DNA from: a virus
Length of the DNA stretch: 40,600 bases
Direction: 5' to 3' (one strand)
Virus record (IMG/VR): IMGVR_UViG_3300015371_000089
Location: 1 to 40,600 of that record
A program made the position numbers and the translations under genes. Below the pieces are notes generated by a model. It ran no database searches. It had not been told where the DNA came from and saw only the letters and a list, made by a program, of their open reading frames with translations. The first letter of the stretch is position 1. Each line of letters opens with the position of its first letter. Below are positions 8,067 to 16,433 of the stretch, one piece after another.

Positions 8067-11000
8067 GTGCTCCCAAGCCGCCACCCGCCGGTGAAGCCGG
8101 AAGGCACTGCGCCGACAAACGTGCGCTGTCCAAGGTTGAGAACGTTTCTGCTGGTCTGCGAGCCGGCGAAGAAACCCATGACCGCAGGCCCCATGGTCTT
8201 GGCGCTGTACAGGCTGATGCTCACGCCGCCGATGTTGTTGGCGGGATCCTGGCTACCGATCGCCTGGCCGTTCCAGTTGCCTGACGGCGCAACACGGAAC
8301 CAGACTTTCTCATTGTCCAGGTCGACCGCCACGCCGACAACGCTCTCGACGGCGAGGACGCCGAGCGAGCGCCCGCTATTGACATCGTTGCTTTGGATCC
8401 CGCCGCGGTTATTTACATACGAGCTATTTAAGCCACCCCCCACATTTGCCCACGTCGCATCGTTCGTCACCAACCCGCAGCCCTCGTTGGCAAACGAGTT
8501 GATCGATGGGAACTCGCACTCGAAATAGAACTTCCCAGCGCTCTTCATGTTGGCTGTGCCAACAGACGCGAAGGCGTCCGATGGAGTGTAGTAGAGCCGC
8601 TCGCCCTTCTCGATCTTGGCGTTTGCCACGTCGGTGGAATACGTCAGATAAGCGTAGGTCGGGTGACCGATCGCGGTCTGGCTCCCGGACGGCCCCCAAC
8701 CCGGTGTAAAGCCGGCGGGCACCGTAAAGGCAAAGGCACCGGCGCCGAAATTGTACAGCCACTGACCGGTGGTCAACATGCACATCGGAGCGATGCGCGT
8801 CTGCGACCAGTAGCCGATGTCGATGCCGCCGACATTGGTCGCCGGATTAGCTGATGCGTTATTATTCCAGTTGCCGCCGTTCTTGCGCGCCCAGAAGCGC
8901 CAGTTGTCGAGGTCGACCGCAAAGCAGAACACAGAACCGACCGCAGTCCCGGCGCCAAGGTTTGCACCTGGTACGCCGGTGAACCCGCGCGCCCTGATCG
9001 CGCCTGCGGCTGTGTTGACCGCTGCAGCGCCAACCGGCCACGAGTTGAAAATCTGAGCAGTCGTGGCGCCTTCGGCGGCAACGCCGACGCACTCATCGGT
9101 GTTGCCCGAGATGGTGATCTTCGCCTCGAAATAAAACTTTCCGGTGTTTTTGAAAGCAGTCGAGGCGATCGTCAGCATGGTGCCGGTGGTCTTCTCTACG
9201 CGAAGGCCGCCAAGCGTCAGCGTCGCATTGGTGTTGGTGCCGCCGGTGAACGACACGTCGTAGATGGTGTCGAGCACCGTCACCGTGATGGTCTGGTTGG
9301 TCTGGTTGCCGGAAAGGTCGGTCGCGCGCACCGTGACGATGTACTGGTTGTTCAGATCGGCGTCGTTGGGTGTCCCGAAAATCTTCACGTCGTCGTTGAG
9401 CCAACGCAACGACTGACGGCTGGTTGGAGTGAGCTCAAACCGCGCCGCATCGGCGCCGCCGACGATCGACCAAACGACAGGTTCGTTCGCCGTCAGAGCG
9501 TGCGCCAGCTGCGCGAGCTCATTGATGCTGACGCTCGAGCTCGAGGTGATGGTCGGCGCCGTCGTGTCTGCCGGATTGTGCGGCCAGCCTGCCGTGAAGC
9601 CAGAAGGCAGCGCACCGATAAACGCCTGTTGCCCCCAGTTGATGACGCCGCGCCAGGTACTGATGACCGACAGTCCGATCATCGGCCCCATGGCCTTGTC
9701 GACGCCCACGTAGTTGCTGATGCTCACGCCGCCGGTATTGGTCACCGGATCTTGCAGACCGATCGCCTGGCCGTTCCATAGACCGGACGCCCCATTGCGG
9801 AACCAGACCTTCGCGTTGGTCAAATCGATCGCCGCACCAATGCAACCCTCGTCCGGTACCGTGCCAATCGACCGACCAGAACTGACGCCGTGGCTCCAAA
9901 TTGCGCCGCTGTTGAACACAATCGCCATGTTGTTGGCGAAGCCGTTGCCAAGATCACCATTGATCGCGTTGTGCGCCATAAACCCAGAAACGCCGTTACC
10001 TTGCGCATTTGCCGGTGTGATCTCGACATAATATTTGCCGGTATTCTTAAAGTCGGGTAGGCCGGCGTGCGTCACGTCCGTAAAGGGCGATCTGCCAAAA
10101 TGAGCCAACCGCTCGCCCTTTTCGATCTGCCCAGCGTTGGTGTCGAACTGAGCAGCCAGGCGGGCATAGGTCGGGTGACCGATCGCAGTATGCGAGCCGC
10201 TTAGCCAGCCCGGTGTGAAGCCGGCCGGCACTGCGCCATTGAAAGCGCTCTGCCCGAAATTGAACACCTGCTTTGAGGTGGTAGTCACCGATGCCATCGG
10301 AGCGACGCGCGTCTGCGTCAGATACTCGATACCAAGACCTCCGACATTGGTCGCTGGATTGGCTGATGCGTTGTTATTCCAAATCCCCGCCGCATTGCGA
10401 ACCCAGAACTTCCAGTTGTCCAAGTCGACCGCGAAGCAGGCATAGCTGCCAAGCGCAATCGTGCCAAGATTATAAAGGGTATTAGAGGAAAACCCACGCC
10501 CGTTGACATTGCCGTTGTGGACGATACCAAACCAGTTCATGCCATAGGTAAAATCTTGAACCTTCGCCATTGTCGCGCCTTCAATGACAACCCCAAACGA
10601 GTCGTTGGTGTTGCCGGCGACGCGCGTTGCCTCAAAATAGTATTTGCCGCTGTTTTTCCAGCCGTTCGCAACAATCGCCATACCGGCGGCGCCGCTTGTG
10701 TTGATGCCAAGGTTGGCGTCCGACAGAGTGACCGGGCCGGTTATGGTGCCACCAAGGAACGTCACGCCCTCGGCCGCGTCCGTGACGTTGACGGTGATAG
10801 TCTGCTCGACGAACAGCGCGCCAGGATCGGTCGCACGCACCCGCACCACGTAGGCGTTGCTGCCCAGGCTCGAGCCAGGCGTTTCGTAGTCCTTGGTTCC
10901 GTTGCCGGTCCAGCGCAGGGTCGAGCCGGCAATCTCGAAGTGCGCCATGTCGGCGCCGCCGACGCGCGACCAGGTGATGCCCTGCTCGTCCGTGCCGGTC

Positions 11001-13354
11001 AGTGTGTGCGCCAGGACCGTGTTCTCGACGTTGACGACGCTCGCGCTCGAGGTGATGACCGGCGGCTGGTTTTCAAACACGTCGAGCACCGCAATGGTGA
11101 ACGTCTTGGCCGGCGTTGCCGGCGACACCTGGGTGACCGCGACCGTGATGTTGTAGGAGGCGACCGTCTCGTAATCGAACGGCACGGTCGTCTTGATGAC
11201 GTTGCCCTCGAGCACAAACTTGCCGCCGGCACTTTCCACCAGGGCGAACAGCGGCGTGCCAGTGGTGCCGCTTGTGACCGAGAGGGTGCCAACCACCGTC
11301 CCGGCCGCGGCGTTCTCGTAGACGCTCGAGCCGGTGAGAATGATCTGGCTCGAGATGGTGTGCGGCGTGACGATGATGAGGAACGTCTCGGGGTCGGTCG
11401 GCGGCAGCACGCCCGAGACCGCAGCCGTGATGAAGTAGGTTGCAGCTGTCGCGTAGTCGAGCGGCGCCGCAACGCGCAGGCTGTTGCCGCTGACAAAGAA
11501 TTTGCCGCCGGCATTGTCGAGCAGCGAGAACACCGGGGTGTCGCCGATCGTGTCGACGGTGCGGAACGTGCCGATCGTCGCGCCGATGATCGCGTCCTCG
11601 GATACGACGTTGCCGTCGAGCTCGATACCGCCCTCGACGAGCTCGAAGACGTCCTTCACGACGATCGTGAGCGTGCGGTGCGCGGCCGGCGGCGTGATGC
11701 CCATCACCTCGACCACGATGTTGTGCGAGACGGCTGTCTCGTAGTCGAGCGGGCCGGCCACCACTATCGTGTCGCCGACCAGGGCAAACTTTCCGCCGGC
11801 GTCGTCGCTGAGCAGGAAGGTCGGCGTGCCGGTGTACGGATTGACCACCGAGAGGGTGCCGACCACCGTCCCGAGCAGGCTGTTCTCGAGCACCCGGTTC
11901 TCCGACAGCTGGATCACCGGCGCCGGCGGCGGCGCGTCAAGCAGCGCGGTGATGTTGCCCGAGCGGAAATAGACCGCCCAGATGCGGCTGGTCGCGCTCG
12001 GCGGGGCATAGAACGTGAGCAGGTTGGTTTCTGCCGTGAAGTCGACGCGCGGCTCCTGGTTGACGCCGTCGAGCGTGACCCAGAGCTCCTCGGGCTTGGT
12101 GATGTAGGGCGACATGGTGCCGCTCATGTAGGTGAGCGTGAACACCGTCTTGATGCCGTCAGGCGCAATCGGATCGATCTTGAAGATGATGGCCGCGCCA
12201 GGCCGCAGGTCGTCCGCGCTGACCAGCAAGTCCCATTGCACGATCGAGTCCGCGGTCACCGGGAACAGCAGTGTCATGCTGTCCGCAGTCGCGTCGATGG
12301 TGTAGTCGCCTTTGCCGGTGCCGTCGTCCCTGGTGAGTTTCACTCCGTTCAGGTGGACGTCATGCTCGGTGTCATCGTCGAAGTCGCCAGGCACGACGCC
12401 AAACATGTCGGGACCGGAGAACGTCGTCTGGCCGGCGATCGCCTTGTAGTTATACCGGCTCAGAACGCCGCCGGTGAGCGAGAACGGCGCCACCCACATG
12501 TCGCCGGTCCAGAAGAACAACGTCTTCTTGATGGTATTGAAGTAGAACGACCCGACCGGGATCGGGTTGGGCACCATGACGCCGGTGTCAGGATTAACTT
12601 CACCTGGACTGGGGTGATGATCCCAGGCGCCCAGATAGAATGTGCTCATCCAGCCAACCAATTGCTGGACGTAGATAGCCCACCACTTGGCGGACCAGAG
12701 GCCGCCCATGCCGCCCATGCCGTCGATCGGCTGATAGAACAGGCCGCGCGGGTACGGGCTCTGCCTGATGAAGGCTGGCGCGTCGGGGCCCGAGACGACA
12801 GGCCCCGCCAGGTACTCAGCCCAGGCTAACGCATCGTCCCGGGACTTCTCTGCATTGCTCGCCCAGGCCTGCGCATTGTTCGACCAGTTCTCCGCATCGG
12901 TCGCCTGGGTGTCCAGGCTGGCCGCGGTCGTCTCGGCCGCACGCGTCACGGCGAGCAGCCGGCTCTCAATCTGCTTGATCTGGGAGTGCCACTGCATCGC
13001 GCTCGTGGCCGCCGCCTCGGCGTCCTTGGCGAGCAGCGAGATGTCCTGCGCGGTAACGGTGTGCGACGAAATTGCTGATTGCACCGAGCTATGCAGCAGG
13101 TCCGTGATCTTTGTTACATCGCCTGTAATAGTCGTGACCAGGCCAGGCTTCAGTTGTTCCGGCCCGACCAGCTGGTTGCGCAGCTGCCCGTCGTCGCGGC
13201 GGATCTCGGCGAGCGCCTCCTGCATGCCGATGACCACCTCGCGCAGTTCCGCGAACGCGCCGTCGAGCTCGTTGCCAGGCGGCGGTTGGGTCGGCGAGCG
13301 CCGCTGATGTTCTGAGAATGAAAAGTCGCGCGTCGGTCGGCGCAGGTTCGCCAT
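8063..13354 (-). CDS. Giant tail fibre with cadherin-like and SPRY-like repeats
   Basis: A 1,763-residue fibre. Residues 1-60 hold a particle-binding segment ending in an IRRDDGQLRN motif that I associate with podovirus tail proteins. Residues about 65-190 are a long helix/coiled coil rich in Ala and Trp. Residues 190-480 are beta-rich (includes FYFNTIKKTLFFWTGDMW). Three cadherin-like repeats follow with LDYETA-type signatures near 537, 633 and 728, and two more divergent ones near 825 and 1328 (VRVRATD, VTVRATD). Four SPRY/B30.2-like lectin-fold domains with a GKYYFE/GKFYFE strand lie near 900, 1105, 1405 and 1608. The SPRY domains come in two A-B pairs, which indicates duplication. It heads the leftward late operon; no strong ribosome site is seen before the ATG. 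Confidence 0.88.
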   Translation of the reverse strand: MANLRRPTRDFSFSEHQRRSPTQPPPGNELDGAFAELREVVIGMQEALAEIRRDDGQLRNQLVGPEQLKPGLVTTITGDVTKITDLLHSSVQSAISSHTVTAQDISLLAKDAEAAATSAMQWHSQIKQIESRLLAVTRAAETTAASLDTQATDAENWSNNAQAWASNAEKSRDDALAWAEYLAGPVVSGPDAPAFIRQSPYPRGLFYQPIDGMGGMGGLWSAKWWAIYVQQLVGWMSTFYLGAWDHHPSPGEVNPDTGVMVPNPIPVGSFYFNTIKKTLFFWTGDMWVAPFSLTGGVLSRYNYKAIAGQTTFSGPDMFGVVPGDFDDDTEHDVHLNGVKLTRDDGTGKGDYTIDATADSMTLLFPVTADSIVQWDLLVSADDLRPGAAIIFKIDPIAPDGIKTVFTLTYMSGTMSPYITKPEELWVTLDGVNQEPRVDFTAETNLLTFYAPPSATSRIWAVYFRSGNITALLDAPPPAPVIQLSENRVLENSLLGTVVGTLSVVNPYTGTPTFLLSDDAGGKFALVGDTIVVAGPLDYETAVSHNIVVEVMGITPPAAHRTLTIVVKDVFELVEGGIELDGNVVSEDAIIGATIGTFRTVDTIGDTPVFSLLDNAGGKFFVSGNSLRVAAPLDYATAATYFITAAVSGVLPPTDPETFLIIVTPHTISSQIILTGSSVYENAAAGTVVGTLSVTSGTTGTPLFALVESAGGKFVLEGNVIKTTVPFDYETVASYNITVAVTQVSPATPAKTFTIAVLDVFENQPPVITSSASVVNVENTVLAHTLTGTDEQGITWSRVGGADMAHFEIAGSTLRWTGNGTKDYETPGSSLGSNAYVVRVRATDPGALFVEQTITVNVTDAAEGVTFLGGTITGPVTLSDANLGINTSGAAGMAIVANGWKNSGKYYFEATRVAGNTNDSFGVVIEGATMAKVQDFTYGMNWFGIVHNGNVNGRGFSSNTLYNLGTIALGSYACFAVDLDNWKFWVRNAAGIWNNNASANPATNVGGLGIEYLTQTRVAPMASVTTTSKQVFNFGQSAFNGAVPAGFTPGWLSGSHTAIGHPTYARLAAQFDTNAGQIEKGERLAHFGRSPFTDVTHAGLPDFKNTGKYYVEITPANAQGNGVSGFMAHNAINGDLGNGFANNMAIVFNSGAIWSHGVSSGRSIGTVPDEGCIGAAIDLTNAKVWFRNGASGLWNGQAIGLQDPVTNTGGVSISNYVGVDKAMGPMIGLSVISTWRGVINWGQQAFIGALPSGFTAGWPHNPADTTAPTITSSSSVSINELAQLAHALTANEPVVWSIVGGADAARFELTPTSRQSLRWLNDDVKIFGTPNDADLNNQYIVTVRATDLSGNQTNQTITVTVLDTIYDVSFTGGTNTNATLTLGGLRVEKTTGTMLTIASTAFKNTGKFYFEAKITISGNTDECVGVAAEGATTAQIFNSWPVGAAAVNTAAGAIRARGFTGVPGANLGAGTAVGSVFCFAVDLDNWRFWARKNGGNWNNNASANPATNVGGIDIGYWSQTRIAPMCMLTTGQWLYNFGAGAFAFTVPAGFTPGWGPSGSQTAIGHPTYAYLTYSTDVANAKIEKGERLYYTPSDAFASVGTANMKSAGKFYFECEFPSINSFANEGCGLVTNDATWANVGGGLNSSYVNNRGGIQSNDVNSGRSLGVLAVESVVGVAVDLDNEKVWFRVAPSGNWNGQAIGSQDPANNIGGVSISLYSAKTMGPAVMGFFAGSQTSRNVLNLGQRTFVGAVPSGFTGGWRLGST
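8080..10720 (-). repeat. Tandem duplication of an A-B SPRY module inside the giant fibre gene
   Basis: The segment from about 9560 to 10720 (first A-B pair) and the segment from about 8080 to 9240 (second pair) encode the same order: an A domain with VDLDNW(K/R)FW and WNNNASANPATNVGG, then a linker with SQTAIGHPTYA, then a B domain with WNGQAIG.QDP..N.GGVSIS and ending in GAVPSGFTGGW-like motifs. The shared blocks are also visible at the DNA level (for example gatcgcctggccgttcca near 8259 and 9760). A cadherin-like domain separates the two pairs. This points to a duplication event in the fibre gene followed by divergence. Confidence 0.8.
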
Positions 13355-13441
13355 CTGTCTGGAGGCGGCGCCTATTGTCTAGCCCTGGCGCGAGGGAGGC
13401 CGTGCCGGCGGCGTTGCAAGCGAATAACCCCCTATGCCGCT

Positions 13442-13475
13442 TTGCGGGGGCCCGCAAGTTCAGATAATCTGACAG
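13442..13475 (+). promoter_or_regulatory. Operator/promoter candidate ahead of the rightward early operon
   Basis: Two perfect palindromes lie side by side in the divergent gap: TTGCGGG-GG-CCCGCAA at 13442-13457 and TCAGAT-A-ATCTGA at 13460-13472. The second contains GATAAT (13463-13468), which fits a -10 box. The 9-base string ATCTGACAG at 13467-13475 also occurs at 23580-23588 in front of the other rightward early operon. This suggests a shared regulator. The gap 13355-13501 also serves the leftward fibre operon. Promoter assignment is inference. Confidence 0.5.
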
Positions 13476-13501
13476 GGTCGCCACTACCAAAGGAGCCCAA
13501 C

Positions 13502-14119
13502 ATGGGACGCAAGCTAGTTCGATTTTCTGCAATCTGCGACGCCTCAATCTTTTACGAGCTCCTCGAGATCCTCGAGGGCAAGGCAGTCGCAGGCACGGTC
13601 CAGTTTCAAACCGTGAAGCACGCAGGCGAGAGCGAGGACGGCAAGCTGAAGAGTATGCCCTCAGGTCGCGAGTTCATGCTCACCTACCTCGCTAAGTATT
13701 CCGCCTTCCGCGCACGCGATGCCCAACATGCCGCTGCCGAGCTCGGCCTGCACAAGCAGACCATCTACACCGCAATCCATACGCTGGTGAAAGAGGGCGC
13801 GCTGAAGCGCACCGGCGTCGGTCACTACGCGGTGAAAGGCGCCAAGGCGCTCGCGAAAGCCGCCACCGTCGTGAAGGGCAAGAACAAGCACCAACCCACC
13901 GGCGGCAAGGGCAAGAAGCGCGTGCCAGGCCTGACCACGCCCGATCGCATCGTCGCGTTCCTGCGCGGCAAGCAGAACGGATCCGGCGAGGGCGTGCATA
14001 TCCGCGAGATCAAGAAGGCGGTCGGTACCAACGGCGTCTCGCCTGGGCTCACCTCGCTGATGCGGCGCAAGATCGTCACCAGGCCGTCGCCTGGTCACTA
14101 CCGCGTGGCGGAGGCGTGA
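13502..14119 (+). CDS. Winged-helix/HTH DNA-binding protein, early regulator candidate
   Basis: A 205-residue basic protein. The start at 13502 is fixed by an AAAGGAG site 7 bases upstream; a longer frame from 13442 runs through the palindromes and is unlikely. Residues about 60-120 contain a helix-turn-helix (AELGLHKQTIYTAIHTLVKEGALKRTGVGHY), typical of winged-helix folds. Residues 120-150 are a Lys/Gly-rich linker. Residues 150-205 look like a second winged helix (VHIREIKKAVG..PGLTSLMRRKIVTRP). As the first gene of the rightward operon it may regulate its own promoter or the divergent late promoter. The exact family is not recognised. Confidence 0.75.
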   Translation: MGRKLVRFSAICDASIFYELLEILEGKAVAGTVQFQTVKHAGESEDGKLKSMPSGREFMLTYLAKYSAFRARDAQHAAAELGLHKQTIYTAIHTLVKEGALKRTGVGHYAVKGAKALAKAATVVKGKNKHQPTGGKGKKRVPGLTTPDRIVAFLRGKQNGSGEGVHIREIKKAVGTNGVSPGLTSLMRRKIVTRPSPGHYRVAEA

Positions 14120-14120
14120 C

Positions 14121-14411
14121 ATGGCAAAACGCTTGCAGCTGTACCGCGCCTATTCGTTCAAGCAGACCGAGAAGGATCCGGTGATCCACAAGATCCACAC
14201 CATGCTCGACGATGCCGGCGTCTCCTATCATAAGGCCGCGCAGATGAGCGGGGTGAGCGCAAGCTGCATCTCGGCGTGGATCGAAGGCGAGACCAGGCGC
14301 CCGCAATACGCCACCATCGCAGCTGTCGCCGGCGCGCTCGGCTACGAGGCCGGCTTCGTCAAGAAAGACGGCAGCAACGTTGTGAACATCAGGAAGCGCA
14401 AGGTGGCGTGA
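14121..14411 (+). CDS. XRE/Cro-CI-like helix-turn-helix protein
   Basis: A 96-residue protein with a Cro/CI-type HTH at about residues 22-75 (MLDDAGVSYHKAAQMSGVSASCISAWIEG followed by a third helix and ATIAAVAGALGY). The start lies one base after the previous stop. Such proteins are phage repressors, Cro-like switches or accessory regulators. Next to the preceding HTH protein it suggests a two-regulator module controlling the lysis/lysogeny decision or the divergent fibre operon. The C-terminus is basic (NIRKRKVA). Confidence 0.8.
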   Translation: MAKRLQLYRAYSFKQTEKDPVIHKIHTMLDDAGVSYHKAAQMSGVSASCISAWIEGETRRPQYATIAAVAGALGYEAGFVKKDGSNVVNIRKRKVA

Positions 14412-14779
14412 TGACCGATCGCGGTGTCGTCTGGGCCTGCATCGTGCTCGCCTTCGTCACCGCGCTCGTCCTGTTCCTGTCGAACAAGCCGGTCGCCCCC
14501 GAGCCAGTATTCATGAAGCCCGTGCCGATCGAAAACATCACTGCGCGACGTAGTGACGTAGGCACGTTCCGAGCTCGGTGGCGCCCGGTGGTCGACCTGG
14601 CGCCGGCAACCGTGATCCACGAGGTGCCGGTGGAGGCAGCTGCAGCGTCACCGCAAACAGCTGGGAAAGCCCCTCCACCGGCCCGCCTGGTGCGTCGCGC
14701 AGCGCTACGCACAGACGTCTGCGCGCGGCACGGCATGCGCAAGGTAACATACGGAAGGAGATGGAGGTGTAGACGATGA
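14411..14779 (+). CDS. Membrane-anchored small protein with basic Cys-containing tail
   Basis: A 122-residue protein. Residues 5-24 form a hydrophobic N-terminal anchor or signal (VVWACIVLAFVTALVLFL), followed by a Pro/Ala-rich stalk and a short C-terminal motif with two cysteines (DVCARHGMRKVTYGRRWRCRR). I remember this C-terminal motif as common in small proteins of rhizobial prophages, without known function. The start overlaps the upstream stop (TGATG). It probably sits in the inner membrane with the tail in the periplasm. A role in exclusion or envelope change is possible but unproven. Confidence 0.7.
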   Translation: MTDRGVVWACIVLAFVTALVLFLSNKPVAPEPVFMKPVPIENITARRSDVGTFRARWRPVVDLAPATVIHEVPVEAAAASPQTAGKAPPPARLVRRAALRTDVCARHGMRKVTYGRRWRCRR

Positions 14780-15084
14780 CCCTCGTAAAGCGGCTGCGCG
14801 ACCTCCAAGACCACTACTCGACTAGCGGTCGGCTCGGGCCCGAAAACCATCACATCTTCCGCGAGGCCGCCGACAAAATCGAGCGGCTGGAGGCGGCTCC
14901 TGTTGCAGTGAACGAGTTGAACTTCTTGAACTTCATCAAGGCGTTCTGGCGTGCCGAGCCGTCGTGCCTGCACCTGAACTGCAACGCGGACTGCAATCCG
15001 ATGACGGCTCACTGTGGGCGCGACGAACCTGAGGAAGAGGTGCCGCGACACAACCCCGACGCCCACCACCTCGACGGGTGGTGA
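14776..15084 (+). CDS. Small phage protein with helical N-terminus and Cys/His segment
   Basis: A 102-residue protein. The first 40 residues look like an amphipathic helix (LVKRLRDLQDHY ... AADKIERLE) as in many short phage early proteins. The C-terminal half contains clustered Cys and His (CLHLNCNADCNPMTAHC), which may bind zinc. It overlaps its neighbour by ATGA. No family with known function is recognised. Confidence 0.65.
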   Translation: MTLVKRLRDLQDHYSTSGRLGPENHHIFREAADKIERLEAAPVAVNELNFLNFIKAFWRAEPSCLHLNCNADCNPMTAHCGRDEPEEEVPRHNPDAHHLDGW

Positions 15085-15085
15085 C

Positions 15086-15292
15086 ATGACTAACGACGAG
15101 AACAGGCGACTGCGGGCGCAGCTAAAGCGTACCAATGATGCGCTCGACAAGGAGTTCAACAACGGCATTGCCTTGTGTGCTGAGATCGAGCGGCTGCAAG
15201 CCATTGTCTCGCAAGACGCTGAGGTCATGCGCTCATTATTCGCCGAGATCGAGCGGCTGCGCGCCGACCGGCTGAAGGCATTGCAACCATGA
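15086..15292 (+). CDS. Short coiled-coil protein
   Basis: A 68-residue, almost wholly helical protein with heptad-like spacing (NRRLRAQLKRTNDALDKE, then AEIERL repeated twice). The start is one base after the previous stop and its stop overlaps the next start by ATGA. It may be a small oligomeric adaptor. No function is recognised. Confidence 0.6.
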   Translation: MTNDENRRLRAQLKRTNDALDKEFNNGIALCAEIERLQAIVSQDAEVMRSLFAEIERLRADRLKALQP

Positions 15293-15387
15293 TCGCACCG
15301 CAAGACATCGTCCGGTTGGTTGTGGCCTTCGCGCTCGGGCTCACGGTCGCAACCGTCGCGTGGCTCACCTGGCTGTGGTTCGCATGA
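15289..15387 (+). CDS. 32-residue membrane microprotein
   Basis: An ATG overlapping the upstream stop (ATGA) opens a 32-residue frame with one membrane helix covering about residues 8-31 (VRLVVAFALGLTVATVAWLT, ending WLWFA). Its own stop again overlaps the next start by ATGA. The exact overlaps on both sides and the uninterrupted hydrophobic segment argue that it is translated. Function unknown; size and topology suit a membrane effector or regulator of a membrane enzyme. Confidence 0.55.
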   Translation: MIAPQDIVRLVVAFALGLTVATVAWLTWLWFA

Positions 15388-15473
15388 AACCCGATCCCAT
15401 GCTGCTCGTCTGGGCCGCGGCTGCCGCCGTGATCGGCATCACCATCATCGTGATCGGGATCAGCATGCTATGA
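15384..15473 (+). CDS. 29-residue membrane microprotein
   Basis: A 29-residue frame with a five-residue polar start (MKPDP) and a single hydrophobic helix (LLVWAAAAAVIGITIIVIGI). It begins within the stop of the previous microprotein and its stop overlaps the start of the 87-residue gene, in each case by ATGA. Two tiny membrane proteins in direct succession are unusual. It may work together with its neighbour. No family recognised. Confidence 0.5.
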   Translation: MKPDPMLLVWAAAAAVIGITIIVIGISML

Positions 15474-15733
15474 AAGACAAACACATCGAGTGGATCGATC
15501 GCGGGCGCGAGCCCAGGGTCGCGCCTAATCCAAACTTCCCGGACGGTCGCGACATCGATGTCACAGCTGGCGCCAAGCCCAGCTGCCGCGTGGAGCTCCC
15601 CTACCCGGCAAAGCGCATCGGCCTGTATGTCATCACCTGTCGGCCCTGCGGCTCGACCACCGGCGTCACGACCGCCGGCCGGCCAGACGATCCGCGATCG
15701 GTCACCTACCCATGCAATCCGGTACTGCAATGA
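15470..15733 (+). CDS. Conserved small phage protein with CxxC motif
   Basis: An 87-residue soluble protein. The centre holds C..VELPYPAKRIGLY and then CRPCG, followed by VTTAGRPDDPRSV and a final Cys. I recognise this pattern as a frequent unannotated protein of rhizobial phages and prophages. The four cysteines could bind a metal. The start overlaps the membrane microprotein stop. Role unknown. Confidence 0.7.
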   Translation: MKDKHIEWIDRGREPRVAPNPNFPDGRDIDVTAGAKPSCRVELPYPAKRIGLYVITCRPCGSTTGVTTAGRPDDPRSVTYPCNPVLQ

Positions 15734-15969
15734 GCGAGCGTGAACTAGGTTCAATGCGGGAAACCATCGCGCTGATCGACGCGCTGCGCGACTACATCGA
15801 GGCAGTCGACGAAGAGTGCAACATGCTGCTGAACGACGGGACCATCACACCGGAAGATGCCGCGGATTGGAAACGCGAGCGCGGCGCCTACCGCAATATC
15901 CTCACCAACCTGGAGAGCTACCAGATGGACCCGACCCTGGAAAACCTCCTGCCGTGGAAGGGCATATGA
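15730..15969 (+). CDS. Small helical acidic protein
   Basis: A 79-residue acidic protein, mostly helical (ETIALIDALRDYIEAVDEECN). The start at 15730 overlaps the previous stop (ATGA); an in-frame ATG at 15712 lies inside the upstream gene and is less likely. Its stop overlaps the next start. No family is recognised. It belongs to the tightly packed early operon. Confidence 0.6.
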   Translation: MSERELGSMRETIALIDALRDYIEAVDEECNMLLNDGTITPEDAADWKRERGAYRNILTNLESYQMDPTLENLLPWKGI

Positions 15970-16433
15970 CCTACAAACACTTCAGCAACACGACCAGCGG
16001 GTGGGAAATCGGCGAGGACGTCGATGCGCCGCCCGACAAGCGCTGGCGCGCAACGCACGAGCGCTACGGCGAAAAGTTCTTCGCCAATCACAGCGATATC
16101 CTGCCGTTCACCACCCGCAACATGGCCGATGAGCTCAAGCGCACCGGCTTTCGTCCACCCGACAAGGAGATCACCACCGAGATAACCGGCCGGCTGATGG
16201 ATTTTGCCGTGGCGCTGCAGGAGGAGTTCAAAAAGAGCGACCCGGACGGCAGCTGCTTCTCGGCCGGCGCCTGCATGTTCTTCGGGCTGCTCATGTCGAG
16301 CATGAGCAAGAGCCGGCGTGAAGAATACTGCGAGCACGCGAAGCGCTATGCCGCGGTCGGCCGCGATCACATGGATCACATGGAGGAGGGAAAGGGAGAT
16401 GGAAGGCACCGACGGAAGACACCGTTCTCGTAA
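15966..16433 (+). CDS. Hypothetical early protein, 155 residues
   Basis: A 155-residue soluble protein. Two-thirds is predicted helical, with FAVALQEEFKK and a hydrophobic stretch near residues 100-115 (GACMFFGLLMSSM) that is more likely a buried helix than a membrane span. The C-terminus is basic and overlaps the next gene by about 35 bases. The start overlaps the previous stop (ATGA). No known domain is recognised. Confidence 0.6.
   Translation: MTYKHFSNTTSGWEIGEDVDAPPDKRWRATHERYGEKFFANHSDILPFTTRNMADELKRTGFRPPDKEITTEITGRLMDFAVALQEEFKKSDPDGSCFSAGACMFFGLLMSSMSKSRREEYCEHAKRYAAVGRDHMDHMEEGKGDGRHRRKTPFS

Noticed and set aside
10517-12829. A 770-codon open frame on the plus strand
   Set aside because: It is exactly antisense to the giant fibre gene, is Arg/Asp/Val-rich as expected for the reverse of GC-rich coding DNA, and shows no motif. 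The minus-strand frame has clear cadherin-like repeats.
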